Origin: Pohlia nutans
Lineage: Eukaryota > Streptophyta > Bryopsida > Bryales > Mniaceae
DNA length: 64,000 nucleotides
Reading direction: 5' to 3'
Assembly (NCBI GenBank): GCA_022496805.1
Contig: CM040086.1
Location: 5,458,501-5,522,500, forward strand
Positions within the stretch are counted from its first letter, which is position 1; every line of letters starts with the position of its first letter. Positions 36,555-46,441 of this stretch are shown here, in pieces. The translations under genes and the position numbers were made by a program. The notes below the pieces were generated by a model that saw nothing but the letters and a program-made list of their open reading frames with translations, was not told where the DNA came from and ran no database searches.

Positions 36555-37094
36555 GGGGCGGTTTACACTACGGACCAAGAGCCGTGACCAAGGAAAATGG
36601 ATTAATTCCATGGTCACACTTCATGGGACGACTTCCATGGTCCGAGTTATTAAAAAATCAATTTACAAGGTTCATGTACCCTTCACTAGGTGTAAACGGG
36701 ATGTGGACCAAGAGGAATGACTATGTACTAAAAAGTGGATGAGCTGATTTTTATAGTATATGTCCAATAATGGCAGTTTTGGAAAAGTGATTAATCTTTT
36801 GTCTTCTTTTGAAATTTCTCATTAAAAAAATATTATAACGGCATTTCTTTCCCATGGGCCCTTGCTTTTTCTACAAGACCACATCTTTTGCCTCTCTCAA
36901 CGAAAAAGCCGTTGGACTATGTTAGTGGATAATGTAGGCCTTAAATATTGTTTTTTGGGGACCTCAACTCCTTTGGTCACTTTTCTTTTTTTCTCGTGGT
37001 GTAAACCCAAGTCATCCCTGGATGAGTTGATGGAGCCAATCACAGATTTAGAGCTGCATGGGACGAGTTCTTGGTCTGTAGTGTAAATCGCCCC
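36555..37094. mobile_element. Tourist/Harbinger-like MITE, 540 bp, TAA duplication
   Basis: GGGGCGGTTTACACTACGGA at the left and GTCTGTAGTGTAAATCGCCCC (split GTCTGTAGTG/TAAATCGCCCC) at the right are inverted. TAA flanks both ends (36552-36554, 37095-37097). A 3-bp TAA/TTA duplication is typical of PIF/Harbinger. Confidence 0.8.
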
Positions 37095-37097
37095 TAA

Positions 37098-37383
37098 TTG
37101 ACCCCTTTTATTCACGAGTCTTCATACTATCGTACCTTGTTCTTGGGTCAACATGTCATGCTAAATAATTGTTAATTTTTGCCTAAATGATTCAGATATT
37201 CTCTAAGATTATGTGAATATTTTCTGAATATTAATAAGGATGTAGATGTGCTTGTCAAAATCGTGTCGTTCCAAATGAGGATGTTGAATTGTGTCACAAT
37301 AATTTTGTTGTTGGTATAGATCAAACTGCAACGTTCACACCAAAGGATGGCAGAGAGGGGTATTCCTGCTTCTCGAAGGGTGG
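37098..37383. other. Intergenic, no gene seen
   Basis: AT-rich stretch between a Tourist-like MITE and the tRNA pair. Confidence 0.35.
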
Positions 37384-37457
37384 GATTTCGTGGTATAGTT
37401 GGTTATCACATCAGTCTAACACACTGAAGGTCTCCAGTTCGAACCCAGGCGAAAACA
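37384..37457 (+). pseudogene. tRNA-Val(AAC)-like sequence, decayed
   Basis: A cloverleaf can be drawn: acceptor GATTTCG/CGAAAAC with one mismatch, D-arm TGGTATAGTTGGTTATCA, anticodon stem-loop TCAGT-CTAACAC-ACTGA with anticodon AAC at 37418-37420, and T-loop TTCGAAC. The T-stem has two mispairs where plant tRNA-Val normally has CG dinucleotides (now CA). It is followed after 5 nt by a tRNA-Phe-like unit. Confidence 0.8.
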
Positions 37458-37462
37458 AGTGT

Positions 37463-37535
37463 GTGGGGATAGCTCAGTTGGGAGACCGTCAGACTGAAGA
37501 TCTGAAGGTCACGTGTTTGATCCACACTCACTGCA
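37463..37535 (+). pseudogene. tRNA-Phe(GAA)-like sequence, decayed, SINE head
   Basis: GTGGGGATAGCTCAGTTGGG, anticodon stem-loop TCAGA-CTGAAGA-TCTGA with GAA at 37496-37498, and T-loop TTTGATC match plant cytosolic tRNA-Phe closely. Differences include C to T or G to A at CG sites (acceptor, T-loop TTCGA to TTTGA, T-stem), plus a broken D-stem (GACC for GAGC). Box B is altered, so activity is doubtful. Confidence 0.85.
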
Positions 37536-37572
37536 TTTCATAAGGGACCGGAGTTTTTAGTGTGGACACTTA

Positions 37573-37950
37573 GAGCATCATCAACCCACCGCAGAAAAAG
37601 ACGCGGGACCGTGACTTCTTCTGCGGTGGGGCTTCCAACGAGATTTTGAGCATTCCAACGGAGGAACGGCACCGCGCTTCGCGGTCTTGGCCACGCCATT
37701 TCTTCCCTCTTGCCCGTTACTTTCAGGATTCCTCATGCGCCCGCTACCTTGGCCCATGAAGAGTAGTCCACACGGCTGTGTCGTTCTTTTCTTGTCGTTT
37801 TGCATGAAGTGGCAGATTTACAGTGTTGGTTTCGGACCGCGGGTTGGAAGGGAGGCATCAATATGCGGGATAGTACACAGGCGGCCCCACAGCTGAACCT
37901 CGAAATCTGCGATACCGTGGCTCTTTGCAGTTTTTGCATTGATGATGCTT
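37573..37950. mobile_element. TTA-duplicating MITE, 378 bp, GAGCATCATCAA ends
   Basis: GAGCATCATCAACCC and GCATTGATGATGCTT are inverted ends between TTA (37570-37572) and TTA (37951-37953). GC-richer interior, non-coding. Confidence 0.75.
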
Positions 37951-37982
37951 TTAGAATGTCGTTTGTTCATTCTAAATAGTTA

Positions 37983-38278
37983 GAGCATGGTCACCCACGT
38001 CCTCCTAGAGTCTCTCACACTGCAGAACTAGGTGAATAATGCCAAGGGCCCTTCAAAAATGCCTCTTGATTCTAGCGTGTTAAGAAAAGGGCCTTCAAAT
38101 CACTATTTAGTTTACTATATCCCCACATTCTACTTGTGATTGGTCCATTGACTATTTGATGCGCACTTTTGATATGTGAGGGGCGTGCAAGGGTGGGGCA
38201 GTGCGAGTGCAAGGGCCCTTCAAATGTAAACGAATAATTTCAGCGAGCTAGTCTTAGCGTGCATGGGTGGGAATGCTC
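37983..38278. mobile_element. TTA-duplicating MITE, 296 bp, GAGCATGGTCACCCA ends
   Basis: Inverted ends GAGCATGGTCACCCA and TGGGTGGGAATGCTC, TTA at 37980-37982 and 38279-38281. The same family lies inverted at 61534-61845. Confidence 0.85.
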
Positions 38279-38441
38279 TTACAAGCGGTATTAGGGGCTT
38301 AGAGGTCTCTCATTATTGAGAGTTAAACTAGTTGTGCATGAGTTTGAAGATCACTAAGCTCTTACACACGTAATAGTGAGAGACCATTAAGATCTTTCAT
38401 GCTTTATAACTATTCAGAGTGAACAATTAAGAGTATATTAA

Positions 38442-39382
38442 CCCCTAAAGGCCCTTAAAAGCCAAAATGGCTTTTTGCTGTTTCGGGCAGCTTAGATGGA
38501 AGGTCTAAATTAAGAAATTTAGGCTATAATTTGGCGTGGGTGTGGTCATACATACAAGGTGTGTGTGGTAAAAATTACAAAGTCAAATTCGGATTTTATA
38601 ATTTTTTTATTGAAATTTTTGGTTTCAAGCCCAACTGGGGCAAAAAAAACTTTTTATTATAATCATTTTTTCAAATTTTTTTTTTTGGAGACGTGCTCTT
38701 CACCACATTTAGGCTCAGAATTTGAAGTGACCCATGTTGATTATATTCTTGGCTTGACAAGGGCAGCCTCCAAAAATAAAGAACAGCAACCTCCAAGGTT
38801 TTTTGTAATTTCACATTCTTTTCTTTCAAAATTTGTCAAAATTTGAGATTTTGAAATTTTTTAAAAATAATTTCGCCTAAAATTTATAAAATCATAGAGG
38901 TACCTAATCACCGTTCATTTTTTTCCAAAAATCAAATACAATTAATGTGATGCATGTTTCACCAAATTGCCATTTTTACACCTTCTTCAGGAAATTAATT
39001 TGCATGAAGGTTTGAAACGCGTAATGAGTCTCTAAAATTTTGCATGAGCGTACCCAATTTAGTTATCTACATGGAAAAAAATATGAGCAAAATGTTTGGA
39101 GTAACAATCTTCAAGTCCCCCTTTGCACTATGTAGACAATGCCTCCCAAGCAATGTCCAAAAAAAATTTTGCACAAACTTTGGATGTTATGATCTTGCAA
39201 ATGATAAACATCCAACGGTCAATTTTTCAAACAGTAGCTATGAATAGGCTTAGGTACAAGATCTTACGGTTGGAATTCTAAAAGAAGTAAAAAAAACTTG
39301 GTTCACATCCCGGGAGTACATAGAGGTAGAAAATCGCAGTTTTGAGGTTTCAAGCTCCCAAAAACACAAGGAAATTTAGGGG
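38442..39382. mobile_element. TTAA-type element, 941 bp, weak terminal repeats
   Basis: TTAA at 38438-38441 and 39383-39386 bound CCCCTAAAGGCC and GAAATTTAGGGG. Only the first eight bases are well inverted, so the call rests on the TTAA plus CCCCTAAA pattern. Confidence 0.5.
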
Positions 39383-39430
39383 TTAAAACAAAACACAAGG
39401 TATCTTATTCAAACACAACTTCTCTTTTAG

Positions 39431-39535
39431 GATAACTCTATCTATATCTATATTTATTTATTTATATATATATATATATCTCTATCTATATATATATATC
39501 TATCTATATATATATCCATATATATATATATATAT
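39431..39535. repeat. TA/TCTA-rich microsatellite
   Basis: About 100 bp of mixed CTATAT, TTTA and TATATA repeats. Confidence 0.9.
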
Positions 39536-40497
39536 TTCAATGTTTTGTATGGTTTTTCACTTTGTAAACATACTTCTTTTTGTGTTGAGGCTGTTTAATA
39601 TCAGCTATGAATTGTCCTATCAAAATTAGAAAATTGGCATTAGTATTTCACCAAATATATACAAAGTGGACATTGTCCATGTGGGGTAGAAAAGGGGTAC
39701 TTGGCCACAAAGGAATAGCCAAAAATGTATAGGAATTTCAAAATGAATAAAAAATTGTATGGTGAAAAAAAATTGGAAATATTCTTAAATATTATATGTA
39801 CCTAACCTTTTTTTGAATTTTTTTTTTTTTTGGAAAATAAATGTTGACCATGCCTTCCACTTACAATTGTGTCAATATGAGTTTGGGCACCATACTATAG
39901 TACAATTCTTTGGTGTCTAAAGACCACCAATTTACTAACTATACATTAAATGAATATAAACACTTGCGATGCATGAGTGTTAGTTTCATATGATAGAGTT
40001 TATATAAGATGGACATACCTAAAACTAGCCAAGATCCAATCTTGCACCCTATCGTTGACCACCAACTCCACCTCACTTTAGATGAATACTAAATGTAGTA
40101 AGAGATAGGAAAAATTAGATGTAAGTAGAGAAATTTTAGGTACTTCGATGACAAAAAATGAGATCAAAAAAGGATGATTATGCGATTAAGACAATGAAGA
40201 AAGGGATCAAATACCTTGAGTGGAATTGAGTGTGAATGGGGCGGTTTAAAGTGACTTCTTTATTAACTATGGACTAATTTGAAAGATTATAGAGCATTTT
40301 TGGGATACTCATGGTCCCCATCTATAGGTGGATTTGTACTTTCAAGGCATACCACTTGAAAACTCATAGAAATTTTATCAAGAAAATAAGATTTCACTTC
40401 AAATCAACTCCACTAAAATTTGCGCTAAGATTCATATTTTCCTCAAAAATTTGTGACACACTTGGTATGTCCTCCAAGCTGTTATGTGATTGTTTAA

Positions 40498-41055
40498 CCC
40501 CTAAATGCCTACAACCTTCTACAGATTTGGAGAATTGCAAAGACACATTATAAAATGCAATTAAGAGGGATATTGTGAACTTGATGTATGAATAAAAGTT
40601 GTATGTTGTGAATTTTAGATTCTATTTACACAACTAGATCTATGATTGCTATCACCAATATTTTGTATAGATTTTAAAAACTTTAAATTCCAATTTTTTT
40701 TTGTAATTCGATTAGGAATAAGATATTGAAAATTTGTGGATGAAATTTGTTGTGATTTGTTGAAATGTAATACTCTAAATGCAGTGATTTTTGAAGATTG
40801 TTTGGTTGCTTAATTTGATGAGTTGACTTTTTCAAAAGCTCTTTTGAACTATTTCGAAGATCTTAGAAATTTGTGGTGAATCATTGCAACATGAAATGAG
40901 GCATAAAAGTTTCACAATTCACTAATCTGTTCACACATGCATGAAGTCAACTTCCTATCAAATCTACAGCAAAAAATCCACACTGCAAAATGTGCATGAC
41001 GGATGGATGAAATTTGTACATCTTCCAAAAAATTGAATGCATAGATAGTTAAAGA
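40498..41055. mobile_element. TTAA-type MITE, 558 bp, inside the dispersed repeat
   Basis: CCCCTAAATGCC after TTAA (40494-40497), ending AGTTAAAGA before TTAA (41056-41059). Partner copy at 61868-62442 in the opposite orientation. Confidence 0.7.
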
Positions 41056-41296
41056 TTAAATGGATGTCAATAGGTATTTCCCCCTTACTATAAGCTGTAA
41101 AGTTTTGGAAGCTACAGTTTCCCAAGCCCAGTGCAGAGAATGCATTCTGACTTTGGTCCATTAGAATTTAAGTTATTCTGAATACCGTAACTGTGTTGGC
41201 TTCAACCATATTGGATCCTATGGTTCAGCAATATGGATTCTGACCAAGCAAATTCTTGCAAAGCAGACGGAATGAATCCATGACAGGCTAACTTAA

Positions 41297-41694
41297 CCCT
41301 TAAAGGAGGTTGCATGCCAAAAAGGGTTGTAAGTGTTCTTTTAGATGGTATTTCACCATGAAGACTATGGTATTGATAGAAACTACAAATATAAAAAATG
41401 GAAGTAGAAATGGAAATTAAGTATAAAATAATAATAATGATATTTTTATTATGTGGCGCGGAAAAAAGATGTGCCTACTCAAAGGGCGTTCTTTTTTTAC
41501 GTATTTTGAGTTGTGTTTTGGGAAAATACATAATTGTTTTATGATCCCACAACGGATGGGAATGCTCTTGAAAAATACCATATGCACAATGCATGAATAT
41601 GCACCTCCCCTCCAAATTCACACTTTTACACCCCTTAGCATCACATGTATGCTAATACTACCAACGTATAAAATACCCCAACATCCTTTAGGGG
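41297..41694. mobile_element. TTAA-type element, 398 bp
   Basis: CCCTTAAAGGAGG follows TTAA (41293-41296), ATCCTTTAGGGG precedes CTAA (41695-41698). Little internal homology to other copies. Confidence 0.55.
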
Positions 41695-41698
41695 CTAA

Positions 41699-42459
41699 CT
41701 CTTGATAAACAAGCAACTAGGCTACAAGGAGCTCTGACCGGAATAGAACAAGTGAAAGATGAAAATGCATTTAAGTGGAATTGTGGACGGAATATATTTG
41801 TTATAGTGATATCTAGCCCAAAAATGAGTGTCCCCGCAATGCCTCTTCCTATGGTCCAAGGAACAAAGATTCCAACACCAGCTTGGACAAGATTGAAGGT
41901 GGGTCAGGGTGCAACCATCAAGACCCAGGCACCTCGGTTTCCTTGTTTGGCCTTGAAAATTTTCATACATGTGATCAACATCATAAAGATCATGTGACAA
42001 AAATTTCATATTGAAATAACAAATTCTCAGGCCTAGGGAGGCTGTCAAAGTTGGAAGTTGTGAAGCAACTTTGTTTCTCACAACTACACATGTTGGTAGA
42101 TTTGGAATATTATTTTTTGTATGGGTCTTTTGGACTTGAAATTTTCCACACATGCAAACAACATAAAAAAAATTTGCTCCAAAAATTTCATGGGCAAAAA
42201 AAATTCCTCAATTCTTGGGAGGGTGTCAAAGTTGGCAGCTGTGACACTTTTCTCACAGCTATCCTATGTTGGTAGATCTTGCATAAGTTTTTTTGTATAA
42301 GTCTCCTGGACTTGAAATTTGGTATGCATGTTTTCAACATAAAGATGATGCTGTCCCCAAATTTTCATGGTAAAATAATAATTTCTCAGCTTTGGGGAGG
42401 GTGTCAAAGTTGGCAGCAGTGTAGGACACTATCCCTGGAACTACTAAACGGCCAATTTG
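41699..42459. repeat. Imperfect direct repeats of about 150 bp, no gene
   Basis: Segments containing GGAGGGTGTCAAAGTTGGCAG and TGGACTTGAAATTT recur about three times between roughly 41925 and 42420, with many changes (the first is split here: GGAGGGTGTC, AAAGTTGGCAG). An ORF on the minus strand here has no motif and is likely spurious. Confidence 0.55.
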
Positions 42460-42581
42460 CATGTCACCCTATTGTACAACTTTTTATTCATGCATCAATT
42501 TCAAAATATCCCTCTTAGTTGCTTTTTATAATTTCTTTTTGCAATTCTCCAAATCTCAAGAGGGATATAGGCATTAAGTGG
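42460..42581. mobile_element. One-ended fragment of a TTAA-type MITE
   Basis: Reverse complement of the first 120 bp of 40498-41055, ending GGCATTAAGTG before TTAA (42582-42585). Confidence 0.6.
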
Positions 42582-42593
42582 TTAACCCCTTAA

Positions 42594-42915
42594 CCCCTAA
42601 ACGTACCGATCTTTTGAACACAAGTAGATGTTAGCCTCGAAGATAGATATTAGCATGGCTCAAATGTATATGAGGTGTACATGAGCGGACCATTACAAGC
42701 ATAAAATCTACCCAACAAATTTGACATACTTAAAGTTGGAGGCCTCTCTAGTATTATCAACAACCCCTCATCACAAGAAAACTATTGTAATTGGTAAAAA
42801 ATTGAATAGTCTTACAAAGGTGACTTGGATGAAAGTCATCCAAAACTGCATGAGAAAGTTTCAAGGCTTTAAATTTGTTCATGATTCAGTTTTAGGATGC
42901 TGGGATGTTTAGGGG
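42594..42915. mobile_element. TTAA-type MITE, 322 bp, inserted in another element's terminus
   Basis: CCCCTAAACGTACCG after TTAA (42590-42593) and GGGATGTTTAGGGG before TTAA (42916-42919). Its target was the fourth-to-eighth base of a GGACCAAGG-type element: outside it reads TTAACCCC on the left and AAGACCAAGG on the right. Confidence 0.8.
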
Positions 42916-43099
42916 TTAAAAGACCAAGGTTTTTTGAAATGATTTTTTTCAGTTGATTATATTGTGGAAAATATAATTAAAAGGGACCAAAATTTATATC
43001 ACCATAATTAATCTTTGGGGATAAGTGAAGAACAATGCATGTGTTAGTCAATGAACAAACACATCTAAACAAAGGAAAATCCACATAAGACCTACTTAA

Positions 43100-43637
43100 C
43101 CCCTAAGTCACGGATCAACCATTTTATGGTCTCTGCCCTTTTTTATGGGCTGCCCGAAATAGAAAAAACATTTTTATAGAAAATAAAAAATATTTTTAAA
43201 TAGGTGATCAAGTCTACTTTCCAACCCAATCTGAATTATGCCAATCCGAGTTAAACTCCACCCGGGAGAAATTTTCAAAGAAAAACACTTCTACATTGTC
43301 TAGTGTTAGAAAACTTACTATTTGGGGAAAGTAATGATGTTCTCTCCGTTGAAAAAATTTCAATTTTTGATTTTAGAATAGAATGTCTAGTTTTAACAAA
43401 TCATACAAAATTTCAAATTCTAAAAATAAAATTTGTGATTCTGATAAATATTTGAAGTTAAAATGCTTCTAAATTCGTTATGAGATGATTAAAAGCTATT
43501 TTTTGATATTTGACCGTATGGAAAATTACTAAACATCAAGCTCCTCATTTTCTCTTTTGGACCAAACTTCATCAAAGTTGAAGTAATTTTTTATAACACA
43601 TTTATGTTTTGCCCTTACCCCCTCCGTCATTTAGGGG
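43100..43637. mobile_element. TTAA-type MITE, 538 bp
   Basis: TTAA at 43096-43099 and 43638-43641; ends CCCCTAAGTCACGG and CCGTCATTTAGGGG. Near-identical relative at 58954-59495 in the same orientation, which indicates recent spread of this subfamily. Confidence 0.9.
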
Positions 43638-43641
43638 TTAA

Positions 43642-44878
43642 GATTGCTAATGAAGACATGAGGCCCTACTTGAGTTACTTTGACTTTAGGAGTATATGAC
43701 ATTCTAAGATCCCTTTCTATATTTTTGGAGTTTCTCTTGGAGGCTACCAATACTTCAGTGAATTTCAGAATCATTTGTGCTATAGTGATTTTTTTTAACT
43801 TCCCATAAAATCTATAGTAAAAATCCACAATACAAAAAATGCATCACGGATGAGAAAACATAGATGAAATTTGTACATTGTTCAAAAAATTAACGCTCAT
43901 GCAGTTAAGGGTTAAATGCATAATGGGGAATTGGGCGTCATCTAAAGGAGGTCAATACTTCTTTTGAGTATATTGTCACCAAACTCTATAGAGAAAAATA
44001 TTTTAAGTGAAATAGATTCAAAGTGTGTTGACCTAATTTGACAAGGTTAAAAAATAAAAATAAAAATAAAAATAAAATTCTCCTCTTGACAATAGAGTTT
44101 TCCGCAAACTCATGTGGGTTCAGAGCCTTACTTTGGCAATTTCCTGGGTATACGAAAATTGGCCCGTGGTGGGGCTGTCAGGGGCTGTCAGTTATTGGTT
44201 TTTCTATTTCAGTGAATGAGCTTTCAAAAGCTTTGGTTTTTTAAAAATAGATCCAAGGAAGACCCACTCCATGTAGATACGTGTCAAGCCAAGGAAGCCC
44301 ATGTGACAGAGCATCCATGAGAATAGAAACTAAGGTTGGGAAATTTTTGGGCACCGTTTTTGGTGCCTTGAAACTTCAGACCTCTAGTTTATTTACAGCA
44401 TCTGACATGTCTACTTTTATTGTATTCTCAACCTCTCTTTTCACAAACTGTAGTCCACTCACCCAACTGTAGAGCACTTTGCGGATAACTCTAATCATAT
44501 CCTGAAATCTATTGTGGTCATGCTTGTTGAAAAAATTACAATATTTGGTAATGTCAAACAAATTAAGACCAAATGTTTTAAAAAAAAATTATGCACGAGG
44601 TCCTCGGTTAAAAATGGAAAATATAAAAGATAAAATTGGTTCAATACATTAGAAATGGTAATTGTGGTGTGTTTTTGGAACAAAAACACCTCTAGTCCAT
44701 TAGAGGATAACAATCACATCATGTTATAAGGCTTGTTTTATGTATATAAATTAATGTTGCACTTCTCTCCGCACAACCAATGAAAACTTGAAAGAACATA
44801 GAAGGTTAGGTTATTGTAATTATAGGTTATAGGCTAGGAACATAGAAAGGACGACCACTAGTAGGATTTTGGTTCTTA
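43642..44878. other. Intergenic, no gene seen
   Basis: Short ORFs only. A small (AAAAT)n tract lies near 44050-44080. Confidence 0.4.
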
Positions 44879-45903
44879 GGCCCTCTTTACACTAGAAACG
44901 AGAAGTCGTGAAGAAAACCGGCTAAGGGCCATGGCTCATTCTTAAGAAGCCAAACTTTGAATTTGACGTCCTTTGGATATAGTGTAAAGTGAGAAGGGGC
45001 CACAAAATAATGTGTTGATTTTTTTAATACATTTTCTAATATAGAGCTGATCGTAACTTCCACTGCACTACCTCTCATTTCTACCCCAAGACCGGTCTTC
45101 TCTTTCTAGTTGTTGGCAGTTTCTTTTGCTTCTATCTTTCTCCGCGCGGGGGGGGGGGGGGGGGGGGGGGGGGGGAGGGGGGGCTTATACCCAGCAGACA
45201 CAAATCTTGACAAACATTATGGGATTACCGGCCACTTACTATGCTGTCCTCATTCTTTAGGGCCTCAAATGAGGCCCTTCCGGTTGTTTTTTTGACATTT
45301 TGAGGATGTTTTCATGTGCTTGTATATGAATGCACTAATGACTTGTAATGTAAAATTGAGTAACAATATCTGATGGTGCAAAAAAAAATTAGCAAAACAA
45401 TTGGGCAAAAAAATTGGGCAAAAAAACCTGCAAAAACGAGCAATTCTATACTTCTTCCTAGTCACACATGAGGAAGAAGAAAAAGATGACTTCAAATGAT
45501 CAAGGAGCTGCCTTTAAGGACGAAAATCGGGAATGAATAGTAATAGATGTTGGGTAGAAAACGGGTCAAAAAACTGGCCGTCAGTAAAAGTGGCCGTTCT
45601 GAAAAATTATTAAAAAAATGAAAATGATTGGCTGTGAGAATTTTGGCCAAACTTCCTCCCGGATTTTGCGTCAGGCCCACCTCGAGAGGTGGGCCTAACG
45701 AAAAATCCGGGGGTCTTGAAAAATGTGCCTTTTTGCTGCCACGAAGGACAAAAGTGCTGTCCATGTCATTTTCTCCTTGTTTTGTCCCTTGGGCTGAAAA
45801 TTTCGGGTGTAAAGTGACCTTCCTTGGTCTTCTCGATTTCTACGCATCCCATTGGCAGAAATTTCTTTTTTCACGGCCCCTCGCCTCTAGTGTAAAGAGG
45901 GCC
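44879..45903. mobile_element. PIF/Harbinger-like element, 1025 bp, TTA duplication
   Basis: Perfect 18-bp inverted ends GGCCCTCTTTACACTAGA and TCTAGTGTAAAGAGGGCC, TTA on both flanks (44876-44878, 45904-45906). No transposase fragment seen. The interior contains a poly-G tract and a short inverted repeat near 45660-45715 (TCAGGCCCACCTCGAGAGG). Confidence 0.88.
45148..45182. repeat. Poly-G tract interrupted by a single A
   Basis: A run of 27 or so G, one A, then seven G, directly after GCGC. Length is likely to vary between individuals and to be error-prone in assembly. Confidence 0.95.
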
Positions 45904-46441
45904 TTAGTAATTGGTTTTTTGTGACTTAAATGGTCCAAAACGACTTTATAAAAAAATTGAGTCACAAAGGCTAGTTATAAAGAATCAGAATCCTACTAGG
46001 AAAAAAATGAAAACAAAATGTTGTTCAAAGACAAAATGAATTATTCAACAAATGACGAGCTAATGGACGTGGAAGGACGTGAAAGGCTAAGACTAAATGG
46101 AATGATTTTTGAGAACAAAATGGAACTATCTTGGGATGACCATCCAACCAACAAAAACACCCTATGATTGCTAAGGCTCAAGAAAAACTAGTTCAAACTA
46201 AACGTTCTCATTAAAATTTAAGATTTATGTATTTTGTTTTGGAATATTGTATACACCTTCGCTACTCTTGAGACTTGGCAAACAAGTATTTTATACCATC
46301 TTCTATGTTAAAGATTTAAATCCTCATTACTTGTAGAGCAAATTTTTACACCGTGGTTAATCAAACTCTATTGTAATTAAAAAAAAATTGTAATTTTCAC
46401 TCTTATATTTAACAATTTACAAGTCCTACACCTGAAAATGA
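45904..46441. other. Intergenic 5' of the retroelement, no gene seen
   Basis: AT-rich with balanced strand composition, unlike the following A/C-rich retroelement. The 5' truncation point probably lies between 46430 and 46500. Confidence 0.4.

Larger units (their letters stand above)
37384..37558 (+). mobile_element. Candidate tRNA-derived SINE with LINE-type tail
   Basis: After the tRNA-Phe-like unit comes TTTCATAAGGGACCGGAGTTTTT, split as TTTCATAA and GGGACCGGAGTTTTT. The second part equals the tail motif (GGGACTGGAGTTTC, GACCGGAGTTTC) of the retroposons at 29510 and 5665. A 6-bp repeat AGTGTG occurs at 37458-37463 and 37559-37564; if it is the target duplication, only the Phe unit is the SINE and it landed beside a tRNA-Val relic. 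Confidence 0.6.
39400..41240 (+). repeat. About 1.8-kb dispersed repeat, inverted partner at 61390-63480
   Basis: From CACTTTGTAAACATAC (39557) to CATATTGGATCCTATGG (41209) the sequence is found as its reverse complement between about 61390 and 63480. Both copies hold a TTAA-type MITE at the same internal place (40498-41055 here), so that insertion predates the duplication. No coding region was recognised. Confidence 0.85.

Noticed and set aside
37384..37535. Functional tRNA-Val and tRNA-Phe genes
   Set aside because: Mispaired T-stem and D-stem, altered box B and an attached retroposon tail argue for relics or a SINE.
41722..42153. 143-codon minus-strand ORF
   Set aside because: Lies in imperfect direct repeats among nested MITEs, with no family resemblance.
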